DNA of 31,645 nt, from positions 1-31,645 of the forward strand of contig DFUT01000022.1 of assembly GCA_002381125.1 (NCBI GenBank), written 5' to 3'. This DNA comes from Bacteroidales bacterium UBA4179 (lineage in GTDB: Bacteria; Bacteroidota; Bacteroidia; Bacteroidales; Dysgonomonadaceae). Of the stretch, positions 25,515-31,645 are shown one piece after another (within the stretch, counting starts at the first letter, position 1; each line of letters starts with the position of its first letter). The notes under the pieces are model-generated. The model did no database searches and was not told the origin of the DNA. It saw nothing but the letters and a program-made list of their open reading frames with translations. The position numbers were made by a program, and so were the translations under genes.

Positions 25515-25536
25515 ACAACCGTTTGCAAACGGTTGT
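25515..25536. promoter_or_regulatory. Perfect 22-base palindrome upstream of rlmD
   Basis: The arm ACAACCGTTTG is followed directly by its exact reverse complement, with no loop bases. Zero-loop perfect symmetry fits a dimer-bound operator better than an RNA hairpin. It lies about 30 bases upstream of the rlmD -7 element and just past the hup terminator. The half-site resembles LacI-family sites, but the centre is GC instead of their usual CG, so no regulator is assigned. Confidence 0.5.
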
Positions 25537-25541
25537 AAAAC

Positions 25542-25573
25542 AAAAAAGAGAGTGCCCATTCAAACACCCTCTC
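25542..25573 (-). terminator. Rho-independent terminator of hup
   Basis: On the minus strand the arm GAGAGGGTG, a 10-base loop and CACTCTC form a 7-base-pair stem with a two-base bulge, followed by a run of six T. It lies about 31 bases past the hup stop. Confidence 0.65.
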
Positions 25574-25603
25574 CCGACACCCTTTCAATTTCAATCAGAG
25601 CAA

Positions 25604-25870
25604 TTACAAACTCGACAATTCCGAACCCGGTTTAAATTTAACGACCTTTTTGGCCGGAATATCGATTGTTTCTTTGGTACGCGGATTGATCCCTTTTCTG
25701 GCACTTCTTTCAACAACGGAAAAAGTACCAAAACCTACCAACACCACTTTTCCCCCTGATTTTAATTCATCAGCAATGGCATCCAAAGTCGCATCCAATG
25801 CTTTTTTTGAGTCAACCTTGCTAAGCCCCGACTTTTGAGCAATAGCATCAACGAGTTCCGATTTATTCAT
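25604..25870 (-). CDS. hup: HU-family DNA-binding protein
   Basis: An 88-residue nucleoid protein that binds and bends DNA as a dimer. It shows the full HU/IHF pattern: MNKSELVDAIAQKSGLSK, the helix DATLDAIADELKSG, the strands VVLVGFGTFSVVERSARKG, the DNA-intercalating arm tip with NPRTKE, and the closing KKVVKFKPGSEL. Length is typical for HU. It has its own promoter-like sequence upstream and a terminator downstream, so it is probably transcribed alone. Confidence 0.96.
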   Translation of the reverse strand: MNKSELVDAIAQKSGLSKVDSKKALDATLDAIADELKSGGKVVLVGFGTFSVVERSARKGINPRTKETIDIPAKKVVKFKPGSELSSL

Positions 25871-25931
25871 AAGAAATAACTTTAAAAAAATTAAACATAC
25901 ATAAAGAGTAGGCCTATGGCCATTTTGCTGC

Positions 25932-25962
25932 CAAATATAGATGATAGTTCAATAACAATCAA
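25932..25962 (-). promoter_or_regulatory. Bacteroidetes-type promoter for hup
   Basis: On the minus strand TTG (25960-25962), 20 bases, then TATATTTG (25932-25939). It lies 61 bases before the hup ATG. The leader between them contains a short GGCC-TAT-GGCC element. Confidence 0.5.
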
Positions 25963-26044
25963 GAAAAATTATGAAAATTGTTGGTTTTTATTATAAAAAA
26001 TACCATTCTAGGTCGAAAATTCTTATTTCCATAGAAATTATCCG

Positions 26045-26052
26045 TAATTTTG
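26045..26052 (+). promoter_or_regulatory. Probable -7 element for the rhomboid cluster
   Basis: TAATTTTG matches TAnnTTTG, 20 bases before the ATG at 26073. No -33 TTTG is present at the usual distance. Confidence 0.45.
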
Positions 26053-26072
26053 CGGTTTAACTTAAGAGATTT

Positions 26073-26840
26073 ATGAGGATGAATAATTCGAATCCGGGAT
26101 TCATGGGATCCACGTCCCCCATTACCAAAAATATCATTATTATAAATGTCATCATGTGGTTTGCACAGGTTGTTTTACAACGCAGAGGCATCGATCTGTC
26201 CGATTATTTGGGCCTTCATTACGTTGAATCGTCCTCTTTTCGTATCTGGCAACCCATAACGTACATGTTTATGCATGATCCGTATTCTTTCATGCACGTG
26301 TTTTCCAACATGTTTGCCGTTTTTATGTTTGGACGGACATTAGAACACCTATGGGGTTCCAAGCGTTTTCTTGGATATTATTTCATCACGGGAATCGGCG
26401 CAGCCTTTACACAAATGCTGGTAATCTTTCTACGCATCCGGTTTATAAAAAGCGGCATGTCGCCCGAAGCAATTTCAGACGTCTACATCCACGGGGCCAC
26501 TCTGCTGCGCCAAAACATGAACTTCATAGACCCTTTACAGGCCAATCTCAATCTTTTGCTAAACACGGTCACCATCGGTGCCTCCGGAGCCGTGTTCGGA
26601 ATTTTGTTGGCTTTCGGAGTATTATTCCCCAATGCCGCATTGTTTATCATTCCTTTCCCTTTCCCGATAAAAGCAAAATGGTTTGTATTGGGTTATGGAT
26701 TCATTGAATTGTTTTTCGGTATCGCCAACTTTTCAGGTGATAATGTGGCGCATTTTGCGCATCTCGGAGGCATGATTTTCGGTATATTTGCAATTCTATA
26801 TTGGAGAAAAAAAGACAGGAGAGATGGCCGATTTTATTGA
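26073..26840 (+). CDS. Rhomboid-family intramembrane serine protease (first of two)
   Basis: A 255-residue polytopic inner-membrane protease that cleaves membrane segments of other proteins. The catalytic serine is S171 in IGASGAVFGILLAF and the histidine is H230 in VAHFAHLGG. The early transmembrane region includes WQPITYMFMHDPYSFMHVFSN, matching the rhomboid HxxxxHxxxN pattern. It has about six membrane segments and a short basic tail. The next gene starts inside its end, at 26824. Substrates are unknown. It heads a tightly packed plus-strand run. Confidence 0.93.
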   Translation: MRMNNSNPGFMGSTSPITKNIIIINVIMWFAQVVLQRRGIDLSDYLGLHYVESSSFRIWQPITYMFMHDPYSFMHVFSNMFAVFMFGRTLEHLWGSKRFLGYYFITGIGAAFTQMLVIFLRIRFIKSGMSPEAISDVYIHGATLLRQNMNFIDPLQANLNLLLNTVTIGASGAVFGILLAFGVLFPNAALFIIPFPFPIKAKWFVLGYGFIELFFGIANFSGDNVAHFAHLGGMIFGIFAILYWRKKDRRDGRFY

Positions 26841-27714
26841 CGCAATAAAACACAAATACAAAACAGGCGATGTATTGATAAAACTGATTTTTATCAACAT
26901 TCTTGTTTTTCTTTTTATCAAAATTACAGGCATATTTCTTACTCTATTCAAAATCGGCGGCTTCGACATATTGGCTTACCTTGCCGTACCCTCGGACCCC
27001 CTTGAATGTGTAAAACACTTTTGGACGCCGATAACCTATATGTTCGTTCATGAAGGTTTTCTGCATATTTTGTTCAATTTGCTTTGGCTATATTGGTTTG
27101 GACGGATTTTCATGCAATATTTTACCGGCCGCACGCTGGGAAGTTTATATATATTGGGCGGATTGTCCGGCGCCTTGCTCTATATCGTTGCATTCAACAC
27201 CATACCCTATTATATCGATATGGGCAACAATTGGATGATCGGTGCATCGGCATCGGTCATGGCCATTGTGATGGCTGCGGCTTTTTACAGACCCGATTTC
27301 AGGCTAAACCTGTTTCTTTTGGGGAGAATCAAAATCATTTACATCGCTTTATTTGCGTTTGCTCTCGATTTTCTTTCGCTTGACAGTGTATCGAATCCCG
27401 GGGGACACATTGCCCATATAGGTGGAGCGGTTTCCGGATATATTTTTGCCGTACAATATAAAAAAGGGAAAGACATTACATTATGGGTCAGTAAAATAAT
27501 CGACAAATTGGCAAATTTGTTTAAAAGGAAAAAATCAGGCAAAAAGAAAATGAAAGTTTCTCATCGGCGATTCGAAAGCGATAGCGATTACAATTACCGC
27601 AAACATAAAGAACAAGAAGAAATTGACGCCATACTCGATAAACTGAAAAAATCGGGATACAACAGACTAACGGAGGAGGAGAAAAGGAAGTTGTTCAATG
27701 CCGGCAAAAAATAA
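26824..27714 (+). CDS. Rhomboid-family intramembrane serine protease (second of two)
   Basis: A 296-residue rhomboid paralogue. It has WTPITYMFVHEGFLHILFNLLW as the family's HxxxxHxxxN region, serine S142 in IGASASVMAIVMA (the usual G after S is A), and histidine H198 in GHIAHIGGA. After six membrane segments comes a long, strongly basic, lysine-rich cytoplasmic tail (about 225-296, with ending DKLKKSGYNRLTEEEKRKLF), which the first rhomboid lacks. The ATG at 26824 is preferred over a start at 26788 because it is preceded by AGGAGAG. It overlaps the first rhomboid by 17 bases and the next gene by 17 bases. Confidence 0.92.
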   Translation: MADFIDAIKHKYKTGDVLIKLIFINILVFLFIKITGIFLTLFKIGGFDILAYLAVPSDPLECVKHFWTPITYMFVHEGFLHILFNLLWLYWFGRIFMQYFTGRTLGSLYILGGLSGALLYIVAFNTIPYYIDMGNNWMIGASASVMAIVMAAAFYRPDFRLNLFLLGRIKIIYIALFAFALDFLSLDSVSNPGGHIAHIGGAVSGYIFAVQYKKGKDITLWVSKIIDKLANLFKRKKSGKKKMKVSHRRFESDSDYNYRKHKEQEEIDAILDKLKKSGYNRLTEEEKRKLFNAGKK

Positions 27715-28840
27715 GAAAACAACCTTAAGCAAAATAATAAGGTATATCATTTTCGCAACAAACATCATCGTCATCGTGTTGCTCGCATCCTCGTCACTTG
27801 CATGGAGGGTTTCACCATTGAAAACCAATTTGTTTTCATACATCGGACTGGGATTCGGCATCCTATTGTTTCTCAATATTGCATATCTTCTTTTGTGGGT
27901 CATCTTTTCGAAATGGAAACTTGCTTTTATTTCGTTAATTGCCTTACTGGTTTGCTATAAACCGATTCTGACCTTTTCCCCACTTCATCTTTTCCCGAAA
28001 GAAGCTCCGCCAAACAGTATTAAAATATTGACATACAATGTGGAAGGTTTTCGAAATGAAGCACACAAAAACGCTTTTACACACCCTGTTCTCGAATATA
28101 TTGCCGATACCGATGCCGATATCGTTTGTTTGCAAGAATACATGATCAGCAAAACCGGTCAATCGTTGATATCGCAACACGATGTAAATAAAATTCTCCA
28201 CAAATACCCTTATCGTTCTGTTACCGGATTGGAATCATCGGGCAAATATCATATCTACGGATTGGCGTGCTTCTCTAAATTCCCTATCACAAAAACCCAC
28301 GAAATCATCTTCGACAAATCGTATAACGGAGCCGCGGTTTATACTGTCAATATCGGCAATTTACCTTATACGGTGGTCAATGTCCACTTGGAATCGAACC
28401 ACATAACGGCTGAGGACAAAAAACTTTACAGCGATTTTATTCAAAATAAAGAAAACGTCAATTTCGACGAAGTGACAACCAATATCCGCAGTCGTTTGGG
28501 ACGGGCTTACCGCAAAAGAGTATATCAAGTGCAAAAAATAAACAACTATCTTGCACAAGAAAAAACCGAAGGTATCATTATTTGTGGCGACTTTAACGAT
28601 ACGCCCATATCGTATGCTTATCATCAATTGAAAGGAAACTTGAACGATGCCTATACTTCCACGGGGTTTGGTCCCGGTATCACTTATCATGAAGATTTTT
28701 TCCTTTTCCGCATCGACTACATCCTCCATAGCAAAAACATGAAAGCCTATCGTACGAAAGTCGACAGAATACCCTATTCCGACCACTATCCGGTGTATAC
28801 TTATCTGGAAAACCAAACCAACAACTTTCCCGTCCGTTAA
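27698..28840 (+). CDS. Membrane-anchored endonuclease/exonuclease/phosphatase-fold protein
   Basis: A 380-residue protein with three N-terminal membrane segments (about 10-30, 45-70 and 75-90) followed by an EEP (DNase I-like) hydrolase domain. Fold motifs in order are ILTYNVEGF, DADIVCLQEYM, YTVVNVHLESN, IIICGDFNDTP and the closing RIDYILHS with YSDHYPVYTYL. The metal-binding N, E, D-N and D-H residues are all present, so it should be active; whether on nucleic acid or phosphoesters or lipids cannot be told. The anchor would place the domain on one face of the inner membrane. It overlaps the second rhomboid by 17 bases. Confidence 0.88.
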   Translation: MPAKNKKTTLSKIIRYIIFATNIIVIVLLASSSLAWRVSPLKTNLFSYIGLGFGILLFLNIAYLLLWVIFSKWKLAFISLIALLVCYKPILTFSPLHLFPKEAPPNSIKILTYNVEGFRNEAHKNAFTHPVLEYIADTDADIVCLQEYMISKTGQSLISQHDVNKILHKYPYRSVTGLESSGKYHIYGLACFSKFPITKTHEIIFDKSYNGAAVYTVNIGNLPYTVVNVHLESNHITAEDKKLYSDFIQNKENVNFDEVTTNIRSRLGRAYRKRVYQVQKINNYLAQEKTEGIIICGDFNDTPISYAYHQLKGNLNDAYTSTGFGPGITYHEDFFLFRIDYILHSKNMKAYRTKVDRIPYSDHYPVYTYLENQTNNFPVR

Positions 28841-28871
28841 TTGTTAAGACAATAGAAAACAGTTGAATCCT

Positions 28872-29237
28872 ATGTACAGCATCAGCAAACAATTTTCATT
28901 TTCTGCCGCACACTCGCTTCAAGAACTTTCACCGGAACATCCTTGCACCCGATTGCACGGCCACAATTATGTGGTAACCGTATATTTGAAATCGGAACAA
29001 CTAAACGAAACCGGATTTGTGTGCGATTATAAAGAACTGGACAAAGTAAAAGAATACATCGATACGCATTTGGATCATCAAAACCTCAACGATATCATGT
29101 ACCCTTTGAATCCCACAGCCGAGAATTTGGCAAAAATGCTTTACGACATTTTCAAGCCCGTATTCCCCCAACTTTACGCTGTTGAGGTAAGCGAAACACC
29201 CAAAACTTCTGCCGTCTATGAACCTGAAGGTGAATGA
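28872..29237 (+). CDS. queD: 6-carboxytetrahydropterin synthase
   Basis: Converts dihydroneopterin triphosphate to 6-carboxy-tetrahydropterin, an early step to the queuosine precursor preQ0. The 121-residue protein carries the zinc histidines H14 (FSFSAAHSL) and H29, H31 (RLHGHNY) and the catalytic cysteine C25 (HPCTRLHGH). It also has VCDYKELDKVKEY, HLDHQNLND and NPTAENLA of the PTPS family. The ATG at 28872 is preferred to a TTG at 28863. Its last 20 bases overlap the start of queE, the next pathway gene, which supports QueD over a biopterin role. Confidence 0.94.
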   Translation: MYSISKQFSFSAAHSLQELSPEHPCTRLHGHNYVVTVYLKSEQLNETGFVCDYKELDKVKEYIDTHLDHQNLNDIMYPLNPTAENLAKMLYDIFKPVFPQLYAVEVSETPKTSAVYEPEGE

Positions 29238-29799
29238 AATATTCTATTCACTGCAAGGTGAAGGAGCGCGTGCGGGAGAGCCATCGATTTTTATCCGGCT
29301 TTCGGGATGCAATTTAAACTGCAGTTTTTGCGATACCGATTTTTCCTTCGGCAGGACGATGACGGTAGAAGAAATTCTGCATGAAATCGGCGCCTTTGGG
29401 TGCAATCGCATCGTCTGGACAGGAGGCGAGCCCACCTTGCAATTGACCGACCAAATTATTGCCTTCTTTAAAGAAAAAGGATACCGGCAAGCCATCGAAA
29501 CCAACGGAACCCACCGTGTGCCTCTCGGAATCGATTATATTGCTTGCAGTCCCAAACGGGATTTCGAAAAAATACGTGACCTTATTCCCGAAGTAAACGA
29601 ATTGCGATTTCCCATACAAGCCGGCGATCCCTTACCCGATATTTCCCTATTGCCAAAAGCCGAAAAATATTTATTAAGCCCCGTTTTCAACGGCAATATT
29701 CTTGTTCCCGAAAATGTTTCCTACTGTATCGAGCTCATAAAAGCCCATCCAACGTGGGGTTTAAGCCTGCAAATACATAAACTCATCGGTATCCGATGA
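29218..29799 (+). CDS. queE: 7-carboxy-7-deazaguanine synthase
   Basis: A radical S-adenosylmethionine enzyme that rearranges 6-carboxytetrahydropterin to 7-carboxy-7-deazaguanine. The 193-residue protein opens with the QueE signature FYSLQGEGARAGEPSIFIRL. It then has the 4Fe-4S motif C31-x3-C35-x2-C38 (CNLNCSFC) followed by DTDFSF, and the SAM-binding TGGEPTLQ. The compact size is normal for this minimal radical-SAM family. It overlaps queD by 20 bases; queC and queF are not in the window. RNase Z starts 27 bases later. Confidence 0.95.
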   Translation: MNLKVNEIFYSLQGEGARAGEPSIFIRLSGCNLNCSFCDTDFSFGRTMTVEEILHEIGAFGCNRIVWTGGEPTLQLTDQIIAFFKEKGYRQAIETNGTHRVPLGIDYIACSPKRDFEKIRDLIPEVNELRFPIQAGDPLPDISLLPKAEKYLLSPVFNGNILVPENVSYCIELIKAHPTWGLSLQIHKLIGIR

Positions 29800-29826
29800 A
29801 ATTGAAATTTTAAAAGTATATGAAAA

Positions 29827-30741
29827 ATGACGCGTTTTGATGTGAAAATACTCGGTTGCGGATCGGCAATGCCCACTACATTGCACAATCCTTCTTCACA
29901 GTTGGTAAATGTAAACGAAAAATTATTCATGGTCGATTGTGGTGAGGGAACACAACTGCAAATGCGAAAATTCAAAACCCGTATGAGCAAGTTGCACAGT
30001 ATTTTTATTTCGCATTTACACGGCGATCACATATTGGGACTTCCGGGTCTTATCTCTACGCTGAATATCCTAGGGCGACAAAGAGATCTCAACATCTATG
30101 CGCATAAAGAAATTGAACCTCTTTTAACCGCTGCATTGAATTATTTTTGCACGCACCCGGCATTTCAAATCCATTTTTACCCGCTAAACGCCGATACGTT
30201 TGAACAAATCTACGAAAACAAATCGCTGCGCATATATTCATTCCCCTTGAAACATCGCATACCCACATGCGGATTTCTATTTGCAGAAAAAGAATCGCTG
30301 CGCCACATCAAACGTGAAATGATTGATTTTTACCAAATCCCCATCAAACAAATCAAAGAAATCAAGGCGGGAGCAGATTTTGTAACAGCCGACGGCCGGG
30401 TGATTCCCAACGAAAAGCTGACATCTCCGCCCGACCCGCCTCGGCGTTACGCATATTGCTCCGATACAGCCTATTGCCCCGAGATTATCCCCTATATTGA
30501 GGGCGTGAATGTGCTTTATCATGAAGCCACATTTGCAGAATCGGAAGCAGTTCGGGCACAAGAAACTTTTCACTCCACGGCACGGCAAGCAGCACAAATT
30601 GCCAAAGACGCCGGTGTAAAAAAACTTATTCTGGGTCATTTCTCGTCGCGGTATACCGAATTGGATGCCCTTCTACGCGAAGCACAAGCCGTTTTTCCCG
30701 ACACTCGCTTGGCGTATGAGGGAATGGATATTGTTTTGTAA
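29827..30741 (+). CDS. rnz: Ribonuclease Z (tRNA 3' endonuclease)
   Basis: A metallo-beta-lactamase nuclease that trims the 3' end of tRNA precursors. The 304-residue protein has the opening ILGCGSAMPT, DCGEGTQ, and the zinc motif SHLHGDH (H63, H65, D67, H68). It also has the family's LPGLISTLNILGR, YCSDTAY, HEATF and the closing LGHFSSRY. Length matches bacterial RNase Z (about 305). An ATG seven bases upstream is out of frame and closes at once. It ends the plus-strand run; the DNA after it turns into degenerate repeats. Confidence 0.96.
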   Translation: MTRFDVKILGCGSAMPTTLHNPSSQLVNVNEKLFMVDCGEGTQLQMRKFKTRMSKLHSIFISHLHGDHILGLPGLISTLNILGRQRDLNIYAHKEIEPLLTAALNYFCTHPAFQIHFYPLNADTFEQIYENKSLRIYSFPLKHRIPTCGFLFAEKESLRHIKREMIDFYQIPIKQIKEIKAGADFVTADGRVIPNEKLTSPPDPPRRYAYCSDTAYCPEIIPYIEGVNVLYHEATFAESEAVRAQETFHSTARQAAQIAKDAGVKKLILGHFSSRYTELDALLREAQAVFPDTRLAYEGMDIVL

Positions 30742-30800
30742 TATAACCGTAGAATGCTTGTTTTTCGTTTCATCGTTGTGTGAATTTTTGAAAACAGGGT

Positions 30801-30968
30801 AATTTTAGCATCGGAGCAACGTTGTGCCCTTTTCCAAGCATCATTTTTTGTGTTGTGCAATGTTGCGCCTCCCTTCCGGACGTTGTTTTCCCTATCGGAA
30901 AGATTTTTCACTCCTTTCCCGAACTTGATTTTCGTACGGGAACAATTTTCTCTTCCCTTCCGAACGTC
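30801..30968 (-). repeat. Degenerate tandem repeat, about four units of 42 bases
   Basis: Four consecutive 42-base units lie between rnz and the DUF6261 gene. They share CCCTTCC-type starts at about 30827, 30871, 30913 and 30955. Read on the minus strand they encode four 14-residue units with K-G (once K-R) at unit positions 4-5 and T/D-x-K/N near the end, without a stop. Whether it is translated is unknown; the surrounding open frame (30636-31118) has no recognisable domain and overlaps rnz, so I do not call a gene. Confidence 0.6.
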
Positions 30969-31029
30969 GGTCTTTGTCTCGTTCTGCCTTGTGCAGACAA
31001 TACGTCGCAATACCGGCGAAGCGACAAAT

Positions 31030-31052
31030 TTGTTTTGCCTTATGCAAAACAA
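31030..31052. other. Perfect 9-base-pair hairpin upstream of the DUF6261 gene
   Basis: TTGTTTTGC and GCAAAACAA flank a 5-base loop (CTTAT). No U-tract follows in either direction, so it is not a standard terminator. Related TGC-C-x-x-x-TGC-A-x-A-C-A-A-T strings occur at about 30985 and 31062, so the arms also belong to a degenerate repeat. Confidence 0.5.
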
Positions 31053-31123
31053 TATGCTCCGTACCACATGCAAACAATACGCCCCATACCTCGCAGGGGT
31101 TTTTTTTGTTGAAAACATTGATT

Positions 31124-31597
31124 ATGCAGAAATTCAAGTTGAGTTGGATGGCGCTGTTGAGGAACGACGAACATGCTTAGTTGATCGAGCAGCTGTGCGG
31201 CATCCTCGACGATTGTCCCATCGACAATCCGTACGTAACGAAAGCGGCCGCAAAGGTGAAATCGCACCTTCCCGCCCTGCGTTGCGTCAGATCGGAATCG
31301 CGCAAGCACGAACTGACGGCTGTGCTGGACGAGTTGTCGGAAAAACGCCGTCGGACGTTGATCTCGCTCGACATGCGAATGAAGGCGGCCTTGTGGTCGC
31401 CCCTGCGTGAGGAGAGTGAACCGGCCGCGGTGTTGCGTTTTTGGTTCGACAAGCAGGACAGCCGGGACGAACAGGAAAGCCTGAATAAACGAAGCAAACC
31501 GGGCGTAGGGAACGAACGAAACACTTGGGGCATACAGAGTAAATGGAGCAAACCGGGCGTAGGGGAGGGCGAGCGAAACAAGCAAAGCAAATTGTAA
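31124..31597 (+). pseudogene. DUF6261-family gene interrupted by an in-frame amber codon
   Basis: From ATG 31124 the frame reads MQKFKLSWMALLRNDEHA, whose LRNDEH core matches the usual DUF6261 N-terminus. It then hits TAG at 31178-31180 and continues in the same frame as LIEQLCGILDDCP through 31597. Restoring one codon gives about 157 residues, shorter than the roughly 240 usual for the family. A C-to-T change of CAG (Gln) would explain the stop. TTG directly after the stop could restart translation, but it would lack the conserved N-terminus. The GC content (55-63% in the two lines I counted) is well above that of the core genes. The tail is a lysine-rich 18-residue repeat. The function of DUF6261 is unknown. 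Confidence 0.65.
31493..31564 (+). repeat. 54-base tandem repeat at the 3' end of the DUF6261 gene
   Basis: The 18-base string AGCAAACCGGGCGTAGGG occurs at 31493-31510 and again at 31547-31564, exactly 54 bases apart (18 codons). It encodes SKPGVG twice, each followed by a basic spacer. The units keep the reading frame, so copy number can change without breaking it. Confidence 0.75.
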
Positions 31598-31604
31598 TTC
31601 ACCC

Positions 31605-31645
31605 AAAAATGAGCTTTACAAACAATTAGTGTAAATTCGCACTTG
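31605..31645. repeat. 41-base dispersed repeat, copy 2, at the window edge
   Basis: 38 of 41 bases match 4997-5037 in the same orientation. It begins eight bases after the DUF6261 stop and runs to the last base of the window, so its true right end cannot be seen. Confidence 0.8.

Noticed and set aside
25515..25536. Calling the palindrome a LacI-family operator or a terminator
   Set aside because: LacI-family sites have a central CG whereas this centre is GC, and a zero-loop palindrome is a poor RNA hairpin; the hup terminator is the neighbouring stem at 25542-25573.
30801..30968. A CRISPR array
   Set aside because: The units are contiguous and diverged, with no constant repeat and unique spacers, and no cas genes are present.
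30636..31118. 160-residue minus-strand gene
   Set aside because: It overlaps rnz, has no known domain, and its open state is explained at least in part by 42-base tandem repeats. Kept as a repeat and a finding, not as a gene.
30850..31410. 186-residue plus-strand gene
   Set aside because: It is in another frame across the repeats and the DUF6261 gene, and matches nothing; the DUF6261 frame explains the second half.
31181..31597. A shortened DUF6261 gene starting at TTG after the stop
   Set aside because: The family N-terminus (LRNDEH) lies in frame before the TAG, so an interrupted gene is the simpler reading, though restart is not excluded.

Overview
This window looks like a piece of a Bacteroidales chromosome, possibly Dysgonomonadaceae/Porphyromonadaceae (for example Proteiniphilum or Petrimonas; the genus is a guess). 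The evidence is a fused fucokinase/GDP-fucose pyrophosphorylase (Fkp), a single-chain serine palmitoyltransferase for sphingolipids, DUF4369 and DUF3078 cell-envelope proteins, a DUF6261 gene, and many upstream regions carrying the Bacteroidetes promoter motif TAnnTTTG (-7), several with TTTG or TTG about 18-20 bases further upstream (-33). Most of the DNA is moderately AT-rich. The two edges (about 60-320 and 31120-31600) are clearly more GC-rich and look like accessory DNA.

Layout. 1-626: debris with an internal IS30 transposase fragment. 627-3915: L-fucose salvage genes (fkp, mutarotase), convergent with a glycosyltransferase (3919-4908). 4909-5201: divergent promoter region holding one copy of a 41-base repeat. 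5202-7890: DUF4369/thioredoxin-like lipoprotein and YifB ATPase. 7899-12098, minus strand: M15 peptidase and tcdA (4-base overlap), rubrerythrin with its own promoter and a downstream terminator, and serC-serA. 12325-17469, plus strand: recR, a small membrane protein, GNAT acetyltransferase, tsaC-like, ClC channel with CBS domains, fmt. 17475-20670, minus strand: DUF3078 outer-membrane protein and guaB. 20899-22790: peroxiredoxin convergent with serine palmitoyltransferase. 23118-25870: TraB/GumN lipoprotein, rlmD and hup. 26073-30741, plus strand: two rhomboid proteases, a membrane-anchored endonuclease/exonuclease/phosphatase-fold protein, queD-queE and RNase Z. 30742-31645: degenerate 42-base tandem repeats, a hairpin, a DUF6261 gene broken by an in-frame amber codon, a 54-base tandem repeat in its tail, and the second copy of the 41-base repeat at the window edge.

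The core is ordinary housekeeping: serine synthesis, GMP synthesis, initiator tRNA formylation, tRNA and rRNA modification, queuosine precursor synthesis and peroxide defence. Envelope themes recur: fucosylated surface glycans, sphingolipids, lipoproteins, an outer-membrane barrel and intramembrane proteolysis. I found no complete new defence or mobile system. The most unexplained parts are the repeat-rich right edge, the 41-base repeat shared between 5.0 kb and 31.6 kb, and two perfect operator-like palindromes (22974-22989 and 25515-25536).
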